Shown: positions 24,811-32,797 of the stretch, piece by piece
Numbering within the stretch: the first letter of the stretch is position 1
Layout: each line of letters opens with the position of its first letter
NCBI GenBank assembly: GCA_002897995.1
Contig: BDTT01000056.1
Location: 1-63,261 of the forward strand
DNA: 63,261 nt
From: a bacterium BMS3Bbin10
GTDB lineage: Bacteria > Pseudomonadota > Alphaproteobacteria > Rhizobiales > Methyloligellaceae
Direction: 5' to 3'
Made by a program: the position numbers and the translations under genes
The notes under the pieces: model-generated
Told to the model about the DNA's origin: nothing
Database searches by the model: none
What the model saw: only the letters and a program-made list of their open reading frames with translations

Positions 24811-24969
24811 CCCAGCCCTTTGTCTTTCGTAGACAGGTTTCTTTTCGAAACTTAGGGGGGGCTGGCCGTGGTGACTTCATCAAAATTTTTCCGGTTTGAA
24901 TTGCGGCTCCGCAATTTGCCCGGCGTCGTGTCTTTGCGCGAACTCCAGGGGGGAGTTCTCGGAGAAGGG
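24811..24969 (+). promoter_or_regulatory. Structured 5' leader of the methyltransferase operon (riboswitch-like)
   Basis: A three-way-junction fold can be drawn. CCAGCCC (24812-24818) pairs with GGGCTGG (24859-24865) and encloses two 5-bp hairpins, TGTCT/AGACA (24821-24835) and GTTTC/GAAAC (24837-24851). Downstream are a perfect 8-bp hairpin AATTGCGG/CCGCAATT (24899-24916) and a 7-bp hairpin GAACTCC/GGAGTTC (24940-24958) ending 2 nt before the GGAGAAGGG ribosome-binding site. I do not recognise it as a cobalamin, SAM or THF riboswitch. The placement before a cobalamin-dependent methyltransferase gene suggests ligand or translational control, which is inference. Confidence 0.45.
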
Positions 24970-24976
24970 TCTGAAA

Positions 24977-26857
24977 ATGTCTAACTACGAATATGATTTT
25001 CATGAGGGCGTAAAACAATACAAGGCCATCATCGATGGAGGTGAGGCCGACTTCATACCGGTGACGACCCAGATGGCCGAGTTCTGTATGAAGTATGGCG
25101 GCCACAACGGGCATGATTTTTTCAAAGACCCCGAACTTTTCGTCCGCGGCTCTCTGGACGTCCAGCAGGAGATGGGCTTCCACGTTCCCGACATGGTCTG
25201 GGACGTCTATTCGGTTGAAGCAGAGGCGCTGGGCGGCGAAATGGCCTGGTTCGACGATCTTTACCCCGCCCTCAACAACACCAAGGTCATTATCGGCAAC
25301 GAAAAGGACCTGGCCCGCGCCAAGGCGCCCGACCCGCTGAAAACGGGGCGCATGCCGTGGGTTATGGAAGTCCTGCAGATTTGCCAGGAGCTGACCGGAT
25401 ACACCCACTACATCCACTATTGCTCGCCGATCAATCTGGCCGCGCAGGTGATGCAGTTCGAGAACCTCATCCTGGCGATGAATGAAAACCCGAAATTCGT
25501 ACACAAGCTGATGGATTTCCTGGTCGAGGAAGTTCTCGCCCCTTACATCAACACCTATTTCGAGAAGGTGCCCGGCTCGACTATCGCCAACGGCAAGGAC
25601 GCGGTCGGATCGCTTCCCTTTATTACCGAGGAAATTCTCGAGGAATTCTCGCTCCCCTATCTCGCCAAATTGCGCAAGCTTTGCGGAAACAGGCCCGGCG
25701 TGCGTTCCGACAACTGGTGGGGGGATTCCTTCGCCAAGGACATCGAGAAATACTGGGACATCAAACTGGCGGTGACGCCGCAATATCTGAAGATTCAGGA
25801 TCCGGATTGTTTCCGCGTGGGAACCGAACGCGCGCGCGCATTTGCCGATCGCCGGGAATGCGCGCTGAGTTTCGGCGTCGGAACGCTTCTGCTCCAGGTG
25901 GGAACCCGCGAACAGATCACCCAGCGTATTCACGAATATATGGAAGTCGGCAGCCGGGGCCCCCATGGCAAGAAATTCTTTCTTTATCTCTGCAGTTTCA
26001 GTGGCCAGACACCGGTGGAAAATGTCCGCGCGGCGATAGAGGCGGTCAACACCTTCAACGCGGGCGAGCGTCCCTATGCCGGGCAGGTCGAAAGCGGACC
26101 CGATGGCATCGCCCCGGAGGTTTCCGGCGGCAAGGGATTTATGGGCATCGGCTCCAAGTCCGCCGATGCCGGCGAAGACCAGGACGCGGGCCGCAAGCAG
26201 GTTTTTCAGGAAATCTACCTGAGCGTCATGGATTTTGACGATCAGCTGTGCCCCGAACTGGTTTCAAAGGCCCTCGATCAGGGTGAGCAGGCTCTGGACA
26301 TCCTCGATGAGGGGCTCATCCCGCCGATGGGCGAGGTCGGCGACCTTTTCGCTTCCGGCGAGCTGTTCGTGCCCGAAATGCTTATGGCGGCGCGCGCCAT
26401 GAAGGCCGGGCTGGCGGTACTCAAACCCACCCTGGTCAAGACCCAGACGAAGCCGAAGGGAACGATCGTAATCGCGACGGTGTTCGGCGATCTGCACGAC
26501 ATCGGCAAGAACCTGGTCGGCATGATGCTGGAAGGGGCCGGGTTCAGGGTCATCGATCTGGGCGTCAACACCAAGGCCGATGCCATCATCGAGACCGCGA
26601 AAGAGGTCAATGCCGACGTGATTGGGCTGTCGGCGCTGCTGACGACGACCATGCCGTTCATGAAACTGACCATTGAGGCCATCGCGGAAGCGGGCCTGGA
26701 TATCCCGGTGATTATCGGCGGGGCTCCGGTTTCGCAGGACTTTGCAAACAGCGTCGGCGCCACCGGCTATGGCGACAATGCACCGATTGCGGTTGAGTTG
26801 TGCAAGAAACTGATCGTCGCTGATACGGAAAAGATATCGGAAACGGTCCAAGGTTAG
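24977..26857 (+). CDS. CmuA-like methyltransferase-corrinoid fusion protein
   Basis: A 626-aa cytoplasmic fusion. Residues about 10-375 are a UROD-type methyltransferase domain (relatives MtaA, MtbA, CmuA); about 405-490 are the helical cap of a corrinoid protein; about 500-620 are the B12-binding Rossmann domain with DLHDIGKN (His507 as lower axial ligand), GLSALLTTTM and IIGGAP. This domain order is that of CmuA, which moves a methyl from chloromethane to its own cobalamin. The HxCG zinc motif expected near residue 246 instead reads SDNWWGD; the later Cys (about 339, LYLCSF) remains. Start 24977 follows GGAGAAGGG. The substrate is unknown; the adjacent importer should supply it. Confidence 0.85.
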   Translation: MSNYEYDFHEGVKQYKAIIDGGEADFIPVTTQMAEFCMKYGGHNGHDFFKDPELFVRGSLDVQQEMGFHVPDMVWDVYSVEAEALGGEMAWFDDLYPALNNTKVIIGNEKDLARAKAPDPLKTGRMPWVMEVLQICQELTGYTHYIHYCSPINLAAQVMQFENLILAMNENPKFVHKLMDFLVEEVLAPYINTYFEKVPGSTIANGKDAVGSLPFITEEILEEFSLPYLAKLRKLCGNRPGVRSDNWWGDSFAKDIEKYWDIKLAVTPQYLKIQDPDCFRVGTERARAFADRRECALSFGVGTLLLQVGTREQITQRIHEYMEVGSRGPHGKKFFLYLCSFSGQTPVENVRAAIEAVNTFNAGERPYAGQVESGPDGIAPEVSGGKGFMGIGSKSADAGEDQDAGRKQVFQEIYLSVMDFDDQLCPELVSKALDQGEQALDILDEGLIPPMGEVGDLFASGELFVPEMLMAARAMKAGLAVLKPTLVKTQTKPKGTIVIATVFGDLHDIGKNLVGMMLEGAGFRVIDLGVNTKADAIIETAKEVNADVIGLSALLTTTMPFMKLTIEAIAEAGLDIPVIIGGAPVSQDFANSVGATGYGDNAPIAVELCKKLIVADTEKISETVQG

Positions 26858-26988
26858 TGATCTGGTGGAGCGGAACAAAGAAAAGAAAAGAAACCAGCAC
26901 TCCGCTCTTTGTCACTAAACCAGCCGGGGAAAACGACCCGGCTGGCAATATCCGAGGAGAAGACGACCACAAATAGGGAGGTATCAAA

Positions 26989-27933
26989 ATGTTTTCAAGA
27001 CGCATATTCTTGTCCGGCGCCCTCATGGCCGGCGCCATGGCGCTATCTTCAACGGCGGTCACGGCGGACGAATATATTGGGGGCTGGCAGAAGGACTATC
27101 CTCTCATCAAATACGGGATCATTCCCGTTGAGACCCAGACCCAGACAACCAGCTCCATGGACGATTTCCTGGCGCACGCCGAGAAGGAAACCGGCGTGAA
27201 ATGGAAACTCTTTCAGGCATCGAATTATTCCGGCGTCATGAATGCCATGATTGCCAACCAAATCGATCTCGCCTGGCTGAGCGGCAAGAGCTACTGCCAA
27301 ACCTGGGAAGACAGCAAGGGCATGGTTGAGCCATTGGTTGCCGCCCAGGAACTGGACGGATCGATGGGGTATGTCTCCGTGCTCGTCGTCAAGACCGACA
27401 GCCCCTACAAGTCGGCCGAGGATCTGAAGGGTAAAACGGTAGCACGCACGGACCCGCTTTCGGGCTCCGGCTACATCGTGCCAACGATCGAATTCAAGAA
27501 AAAGGGCACACCCATTGACCAGTACTTCAAATCTCCTCTGTCCGGCGGCCATCCCCAGAGTGTCATGGGCGTGCTGAGGGGCACCTATGACGGCGCCTTC
27601 ACCTGGACCTCGAAGAACGACAATATTGGCAACATTCGCAAGATGATCGACAAGGGGCTCCTGAAGCGGGACCAGATCCGGGTGGTCTGGACATCGAAAC
27701 CGCTGCCCTCGCCGCCGATCGTCATTCGTAAGGATCTGCCGCTTGCGATGCGTGTCGATCTTGCGAAAATGTTCGTTCGCCTCAAGGACCACAACATGAA
27801 GCTGGCCGAAGCGATCGCCCAGGGCAAGACCAACGGTCTGGTGCCCGTGTACCACGAAAACTACGCACTGTTCTGCGAGGCCGCCAAGGCAGCGAGCGCG
27901 GCCAAGAAGCGGAAGAGAACGAAAAAGAACTAA
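26989..27933 (+). CDS. PhnD-like periplasmic substrate-binding protein
   Basis: A 314-aa phosphate/phosphite/phosphonate-type solute-binding protein of an ABC importer. A Tat/Sec-like signal peptide (MFSRRIFLSGALMAGAMAL, cleavage near TADEY) precedes a type II periplasmic binding fold. The anion-binding loop reads DPLSGSGYIVP, where PhnD proteins have S-T-S-G, so one ligand-contacting residue appears changed. Tryptophans in LAWLSGKSYCQTW and AFTWTSKND flank the cleft. The C-terminal 20 residues are unusually lysine-rich. No C-P lyase genes are present, and the gene sits in a methyl-transfer operon, so the ligand need not be a phosphonate. Confidence 0.85.
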   Translation: MFSRRIFLSGALMAGAMALSSTAVTADEYIGGWQKDYPLIKYGIIPVETQTQTTSSMDDFLAHAEKETGVKWKLFQASNYSGVMNAMIANQIDLAWLSGKSYCQTWEDSKGMVEPLVAAQELDGSMGYVSVLVVKTDSPYKSAEDLKGKTVARTDPLSGSGYIVPTIEFKKKGTPIDQYFKSPLSGGHPQSVMGVLRGTYDGAFTWTSKNDNIGNIRKMIDKGLLKRDQIRVVWTSKPLPSPPIVIRKDLPLAMRVDLAKMFVRLKDHNMKLAEAIAQGKTNGLVPVYHENYALFCEAAKAASAAKKRKRTKKN

Positions 27934-28044
27934 ACCAGGAAACCCGGTCCGGCGGGGGAGCAATCTATTTCCCCGCCGGAATACTTGGCCGGAACGTTCT
28001 GGCGGCCCCTGTTTTCGCTATTATGTGGACCACTCGGCGGGAAG

Positions 28045-28938
28045 ATGATGTCAATCCAAGCGACAACGCAAGGATCGGATGACGCGGTCAAAAGTTTTGA
28101 GTCCGCGTATAAGGCGTATCAGCGCAACAAACGAACATTCAATATCACTTTTCTGGTGGTGTTCGCGTTGTGCTTCGTGCTTTCGATCGTTTCCACCGAG
28201 TTCGATATTGTCACGCTGATCGGCGGATTCCCGCGGACTCGCGACTTTCTGTTCCGGCTGGTTCCCCCCATTACCTATGATGAATTCGCGCTTGATGTCC
28301 TGGATTGGTACTGGAACATCGAGGTGTGGATGGATAACCTTCTCAACACACTTTTGATGGCGTTCCTCGCCACGCTGCTGGGAACTCTTTTCGGTGGCGC
28401 ACTGAGTTTTTTCGCGGCGCAAAATCTTGTCAAACATTATGCGACATACTGGATCACCCGCCGTATCCTGGAGATCGCGCGCACGGTTCCCGATGTCGTA
28501 TGGGCGTTGATATTTGTGCTTACCTTTGGCGTTGGGCCGATGGCCGGCGTTCTGGCAATCACGATTCACACCATCGGTGCGCAGGGAAAACTCTTCGCCG
28601 AAGTCAACGAGAATATCAGCTGGCATCCTATCGAAGGCGTCCGCGCCACGGGCGGCAACTGGTTTCAGGAAATCCGGTTCGCAGTGCTGCCGCAGGTGAT
28701 GCCGAACTTCGTGTCTTATACGTTCTGGCGGATCGAGCTCAATGTTCGCAGCGCAACGATTGTCGGTTTTGTCGGCGCGGGCGGGATCGGCCATGACCTG
28801 TTCATTGCAATCCAGCTTCTGGAATTTCCCGATGTGGGAGCCATTCTCCTGATCGTCGTCACCACGATCATGCTGATCGATATCGCCAGCGAGAAACTGC
28901 GTCATTACCTCGTCGGCAAGGAAGCTCTCAAGCGCTGA
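28045..28938 (+). CDS. PhnE-type ABC transporter permease, first copy
   Basis: A 297-aa inner-membrane permease with about six helices. The cytoplasmic EAA loop is recognisable in WHPIEGVRATGGNWFQEI (about residue 195) before FAVLPQVMPNFVSY, and the C-terminal block GFVGAGGIGHDLF is typical of PhnE. Residues 85-290 form the BPD permease domain; the first 85 are an extended N-terminus with one helix. Start 28045 (or 28048) is used rather than an upstream ATG at 27985 that would overlap non-coding sequence. The second permease gene follows after 17 nt. Confidence 0.9.
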   Translation: MMSIQATTQGSDDAVKSFESAYKAYQRNKRTFNITFLVVFALCFVLSIVSTEFDIVTLIGGFPRTRDFLFRLVPPITYDEFALDVLDWYWNIEVWMDNLLNTLLMAFLATLLGTLFGGALSFFAAQNLVKHYATYWITRRILEIARTVPDVVWALIFVLTFGVGPMAGVLAITIHTIGAQGKLFAEVNENISWHPIEGVRATGGNWFQEIRFAVLPQVMPNFVSYTFWRIELNVRSATIVGFVGAGGIGHDLFIAIQLLEFPDVGAILLIVVTTIMLIDIASEKLRHYLVGKEALKR

Positions 28939-28955
28939 GGGATGGGGGAACAATT

Positions 28956-29852
28956 ATGTCGTTAAAGTTGAGTCAGATCACGGAGCAGGAAATCAGCCTG
29001 GAGAAAAACCGGTTCCCGCGCGTCTTTACGAAAAGCCCCAAGGAACTGGCGGTTTCCTACCTGTTATGGGGCGGTATCAGCATGTTGACGATTTACTGCC
29101 TCTACCGGTTCAACTTCTTTTCCCATGATTTTTTATTCGGGTTGGGAACGCTCGGAAATATCATCACCACCCAGATGTTTCCACCCACCGGTTTTGAACA
29201 ATTGCCGGTGTTCGGCAAGGCGATCGGCGAAACCCTGGCGATGGCTTTTCTCGGCACGATGTTCGGCGCAATCGTCGGCCTTCCGCTGAGTTTCCTTGCC
29301 TCCAGGAACATGATGCCCGTGCGTCCCGTGCAATTTGGTTTTCGCCGCTTCGCGGATTTGCTGCGCGGTTTCGACTATCTGATCTGGGCCCTGATTTTCG
29401 TCCGGGCGATCGGTCTGGGGCCAATGGCCGGAATCATGGCCATTGCCATCGTCGAAACCGGCACCTTCATCAAGCTCTATTCCGAGACCATTGAAAACCT
29501 GGACACCAAGCAGGTGGAGGGCGTCCGGGCGGCGGGCGGAAGCCGGTTGCAGGTTATCCGCTTCGGCATCCTGCCTCAGGTGCTGCCAGTCATCCTGTCG
29601 AACACTCTCTATATGTTTGAGCACAACACCCGCTCCGCTTCCATTCTCGGCATCGTCGGGGCGGGCGGAATCGGTTTCCTCCTGAGTGACCGCCTTCGCG
29701 CCTATGAATGGCAGGAGGCATGTCTCATCATTATCCTCATCGTCATAACCGTCTACGCGATAGACTATTTGTCGAAGGTTATCCGGGAGCGGTTCATTTT
29801 TGGCGACAGGCACCGGGTGAGCGGGCCTGTCGTGGACAGTGACGATGTGTGA
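28956..29852 (+). CDS. PhnE-type ABC transporter permease, second copy
   Basis: A 298-aa inner-membrane permease, paralogue of the preceding gene, so the transporter pore is likely a heterodimer. Six hydrophobic helices, an EAA loop in KQVEGVRAAGGSRLQVI followed by RFGILPQVLPVILS, and a terminal GIVGAGGIGFLLSDR segment. It follows the first permease gene by 17 nt. The ATPase gene begins 63 nt downstream. Confidence 0.9.
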   Translation: MSLKLSQITEQEISLEKNRFPRVFTKSPKELAVSYLLWGGISMLTIYCLYRFNFFSHDFLFGLGTLGNIITTQMFPPTGFEQLPVFGKAIGETLAMAFLGTMFGAIVGLPLSFLASRNMMPVRPVQFGFRRFADLLRGFDYLIWALIFVRAIGLGPMAGIMAIAIVETGTFIKLYSETIENLDTKQVEGVRAAGGSRLQVIRFGILPQVLPVILSNTLYMFEHNTRSASILGIVGAGGIGFLLSDRLRAYEWQEACLIIILIVITVYAIDYLSKVIRERFIFGDRHRVSGPVVDSDDV

Positions 29853-29915
29853 TGGCCGGGGCCGGGACATGTTGAAAACAAAAATAATCTGCGGGTTGGG
29901 AGAAAAAGTCAGAAG

Positions 29916-30722
29916 ATGTTGAAACTTGAGCATGTCACCAAGAAATTCGGCGACTACGCTGCCGTCAACGATGTCAGCATAGAGGTCCCCACGGGCCAGC
30001 TGCTCGGGATTATCGGGCGCTCGGGCGCGGGGAAATCAACCCTGCTGAGAAGCATAAACCGGCTTCACGATATTACCGCGGGAAGCATCGTTTTTGAGAA
30101 CGGCGAGTCCTCCATTGAGGTCGACCGCCTCAAGGGCCGCGCCCTGCTTGAATGGCGGGCGCGCTGCGCGATGATCTTTCAGCAATTCAATCTGGTTCCG
30201 CGTCTCAACGTCATCACCAACGTTCTCATTGGACGCATCAATTACAACGGGACGATTTCGTCACTGTTCAACCGGTTTTCCGCCGCCGAACGCGCCATGG
30301 CGGTCCGCGCGCTCGATCAGCTTGGAGTCAGCGAACAGTGCCTGCAGCGGGCGGACACGCTCTCGGGCGGACAACAGCAGCGGGTGGCGATCGCCAGGGC
30401 CCTGGTGCAGGAGCCGAAAATCGTTCTCGCCGACGAGCCGATTTCCTCGCTTGATCCGCGCAACGCCCAGATCGTGATGGAAGCGCTTCGCACCATCAAC
30501 AAGGACCACGGCATTACGGTGATCGCCAATCTTCATACGCTCGACACGGCCAAGATGTATTGCGACCGGATCATCGGCATGAAAGAGGGCTCGATTGTTT
30601 TCGACGGGTTGCCGAAGAAATTAACCGAAGATATCGCCAGAGGCATATACGGCGTCGGCGACGATGCCTCGGACGAGGAATTTTCGACAGCTATTACGTC
30701 GACAACACTTGGCGCCGCCTGA
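29916..30722 (+). CDS. PhnC-type ABC transporter ATPase
   Basis: A 268-aa cytoplasmic ATPase energising the importer. Walker A GRSGAGKSTLL lies near residue 32, the Q-loop in MIFQQFNLVPRL, signature LSGGQQQRVAIARAL, Walker B IVLADEPISSLD, and the H-loop in VIANLHTLDTAK. The IGRINYNGTISSLFNRFS region is the PhnC-type insertion, distinguishing it from amino-acid ATPases. The four transporter genes (binding protein, two permeases, ATPase) are in the usual order with no missing component. Confidence 0.93.
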   Translation: MLKLEHVTKKFGDYAAVNDVSIEVPTGQLLGIIGRSGAGKSTLLRSINRLHDITAGSIVFENGESSIEVDRLKGRALLEWRARCAMIFQQFNLVPRLNVITNVLIGRINYNGTISSLFNRFSAAERAMAVRALDQLGVSEQCLQRADTLSGGQQQRVAIARALVQEPKIVLADEPISSLDPRNAQIVMEALRTINKDHGITVIANLHTLDTAKMYCDRIIGMKEGSIVFDGLPKKLTEDIARGIYGVGDDASDEEFSTAITSTTLGAA

Positions 30723-30773
30723 CCCGTCCATCCGGGTCCGGTGCGCGCGGACCGATATCGAGTGGAGTTCCCG

Positions 30774-31079
30774 ATGGCCCAATTGACGATTGTTTATTGG
30801 CGTGACATCCCGGCCCAGGTCATCGTCAAGTCGGATACCGGGTCCGCCAAACGCCGGCTAACAGACCGGTTTCAGGAAGCCATAGACATGGTGGCCATGC
30901 GCGCGGGGGCTCAGGGGACGGAAGAATATCTCGCCGACTGGCGCCGCGGCGACCCCGAGCCATGCGGCGGCGATTGCGAAAATGAAGCGGACAGGGCCAG
31001 GGCGCGGATCGAGACCGGTTATGACGCTCCCCGGTTAAAGCGCCTGATTTCCGGCGGCGGTCGGGAAGATGAAGAATAA
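30774..31079 (+). CDS. 'Virulence factor' family small protein (Atu2283-like)
   Basis: A 101-aa protein that resembles the alphaproteobacterial family carrying the uninformative name 'virulence factor' (PF13769). It starts MAQLTIVYWRDIPAQVIVK and contains FQEAIDMVAMRAG and a CGGDC cysteine pair near residue 65. It overlaps the MetV-like gene by 11 nt, and family members are, as I recall, regularly found next to MetV/MetF-like genes. That linkage suggests a role in C1 folate metabolism rather than virulence; this is inference. ATG 30774 gives the family N-terminus. Confidence 0.7.
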   Translation: MAQLTIVYWRDIPAQVIVKSDTGSAKRRLTDRFQEAIDMVAMRAGAQGTEEYLADWRRGDPEPCGGDCENEADRARARIETGYDAPRLKRLISGGGREDEE

Positions 31080-31629
31080 GGCCGCGCGCCCGACGTCTTA
31101 TGTGCCGGCCGGCGCCAGCCATGTGCGGCGGACAGGGTCCCGTTACACCTTGCGCCGCTGGTCGGTGCGTCATGCCGGCTTTCTCGAGAAGGTCTACAGA
31201 TTTTTCGCGGAGATATTTCTGAAGCTGCACTGGCTCTGGAGCCTGATCGGATATGCGAGGGTCGAACGGCCCATCGTATTCGTCGAAAAGGCGGTCAAGG
31301 GCTTCATGTTCGATTGCCGCATGTGCGGTCAGTGCACGCTCTCCGAGACCGGCATGTCGTGCCCGATGAACTGCCCCAAGGGATTACGCAACGGTCCATG
31401 CGGCGGAGTTCGCGCCGACGGCAATTGCGAGATCGAGCCCGACATGCCCTGCGTCTGGGTGGAGGCCTGGAAGGGCAGCCGGCTGATGCAGGCCGGGGAC
31501 AATATCCGCGCCGTGCAGGAGCCGGTCGATTTCAGCCTGCGCGGCACCTCCGCATGGCTGAGGGTCACCGCCGCGAAGGCCGCCGAGCGCGATGCCGCCG
31601 CTCCGGCGGCGAAGGAGCGGGAGGGATGA
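31069..31629 (+). CDS. MetV-like methylene-THF reductase C-terminal-domain protein
   Basis: A 186-aa protein with the methylene-tetrahydrofolate reductase C-terminal (MetV) domain. A cysteine-rich core (about residues 83-130) includes FDCRMCGQC, SCPMNCPKG, GPCGGV, NCEI and MPCVW, able to hold Zn or Fe-S. In acetogens MetV partners the flavoprotein MetF. An N-terminal basic region and a hydrophobic stretch (about 42-62) precede it. The stop overlaps the MetF-like start by 4 nt (ATGA) and the start overlaps the previous gene, indicating a tightly coupled unit. Confidence 0.82.
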   Translation: MKNKAARPTSYVPAGASHVRRTGSRYTLRRWSVRHAGFLEKVYRFFAEIFLKLHWLWSLIGYARVERPIVFVEKAVKGFMFDCRMCGQCTLSETGMSCPMNCPKGLRNGPCGGVRADGNCEIEPDMPCVWVEAWKGSRLMQAGDNIRAVQEPVDFSLRGTSAWLRVTAAKAAERDAAAPAAKEREG

Positions 31630-32615
31630 ACAACAGCGGCCTGGATTTCAAGAACTTCGAGGAGACGCGTCCCGGCCACACCTCGCGCGGACGCCTGGAG
31701 AGAATTCTCCGGCGCGGCGAGTTTGCGGTTACGGCCGAACTCAATCCTCCCGATTCGGCCGATCCCAACGAGGTCTTCAAGCGCGGCGCGATCTTCGACG
31801 GATGGGTTGACGGCATCAACGCCACCGACGGATCGGGCGCCAATTGTCACATGTCGAGCGTCGGCATCTGCGCCCTTCTGACCCGGAGGGGCTATGCGCC
31901 GATCATGCAAATCAGCTGCCGCGACCGCAACCGGATCGCCATCCAGGGCGACGTCCTCGGCGCCGCCGCCATGGGGGTCAGCAATATTCTGTGTCTCACC
32001 GGCGACGGTGTGGAATCCGGCGACCAGCCGGGCGCCAAGCCGGTGTTCGATCTCGATTGCATGTCGCTGCTGGAGACCATTCGGGTCATGCGCGATGAGG
32101 GCAGGTTTCTGTCCGGGCGCGAGATCACCTATCGCCCGCATCTGTTTCTCGGGGCCGCCATCAACCCATTCGCGCCGCCCTATGACTTCAGGCCGTTGCG
32201 TCTGGCGAAGAAAATCGAGGCCGGGGCCCAGTTCGTCCAGAGCCAGTATTGCTTCGATATCCCGATGCTCAAGGAATACATGAACCGGGTCACGGATATG
32301 GGCCTGCATGAAAAATGTTTCATCCTGATCGGCGTCGGTCCGCTGGCGTCGGCCAGGGCGGCGCGCTGGATCCGCACCAACGTTCCCGGCATCCATATCC
32401 CCGATGCGGTCATCGCGCGTATCGAGGGCGCGCGCGATCAGCGCCAGGAGAGCAAGAAAATCTGTATCGAGATCATGCAGCAGATCAAGGAAATGCCCGG
32501 CGTTTCAGGCGTCCATGTGATGGCCTACCGCCAGGAGGAACTGGTCTCCGAGGTGGTCCATGAATCGGGCGTTCTTCAGGGCCGCAAGGTGGCGGTGGGA
32601 ACCGAACTTGGATGA
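31626..32615 (+). CDS. Methylenetetrahydrofolate reductase (MetF-like)
   Basis: A 329-aa TIM-barrel flavoprotein that interconverts methyl-THF and methylene-THF. Family motifs include FAVTAELNPPDSADP, GINATDGSGANCHMSS, ISCRDRNRIAIQGD, NILCLTGDG and AGAQFVQSQYCFDI. Together with the MetV-like subunit it would act oxidatively here, turning methyl-THF produced by the methyl-transfer system into methylene-THF. The frame is open far upstream inside the MetV-like gene, but ATG 31626 follows GGGAGGG and starts the family N-terminus. It is the last gene of this operon. Confidence 0.88.
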   Translation: MNNSGLDFKNFEETRPGHTSRGRLERILRRGEFAVTAELNPPDSADPNEVFKRGAIFDGWVDGINATDGSGANCHMSSVGICALLTRRGYAPIMQISCRDRNRIAIQGDVLGAAAMGVSNILCLTGDGVESGDQPGAKPVFDLDCMSLLETIRVMRDEGRFLSGREITYRPHLFLGAAINPFAPPYDFRPLRLAKKIEAGAQFVQSQYCFDIPMLKEYMNRVTDMGLHEKCFILIGVGPLASARAARWIRTNVPGIHIPDAVIARIEGARDQRQESKKICIEIMQQIKEMPGVSGVHVMAYRQEELVSEVVHESGVLQGRKVAVGTELG

Positions 32616-32656
32616 CCCGGACACGGCTCCAGCGCGGTTTTCCCCGAGACCGAAGC

Positions 32657-32757
32657 CGGGCCGCCCGCTCTCCCTTGCGCGGGCCACCCCAAGGGTACCA
32701 TTGCGGGGTGGTTGGGCAAGGGGGAGCGGGTGGCCGGGAATACTCCAAAAAAACGCC
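32657..32757. repeat. Long imperfect inverted repeat and operon-end repeat, copy 1
   Basis: Two GC-rich arms (32657-32690 and 32705-32738) are imperfect reverse complements around AAGGGTACCATTGC and could form a long hairpin after the MetF-like gene. The right arm runs into GAGCGGGTGGCCGGGAATA, followed by an A-run and ACGCC (32724-32757), a block repeated at 38188-38220 after the RACo gene. It is probably a transcription-end or dispersed element. Confidence 0.6.
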
Positions 32758-32797
32758 CCCGGGTCATGGACTCATAAATAACCGTCATTCTGTCTGC

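Noticed and set aside
24502-24969. Cobalamin (adenosylcobalamin) riboswitch
   Set aside because: Expected because the downstream protein binds B12, but I could not find a convincing B12-box (GCCACTG-like) or the standard peripheral arms. Reported only as an unclassified leader.
24977-26857. Uroporphyrinogen decarboxylase (hemE)
   Set aside because: The first domain has the UROD fold, but it is fused to a corrinoid domain and embedded in a methyl-transfer operon, so heme biosynthesis is not its role.
26989-30722. Phosphonate utilisation (phn) operon
   Set aside because: The importer resembles PhnCDE, but no C-P lyase, phosphonatase or phosphite dehydrogenase gene is nearby, and the binding-loop residue is changed.
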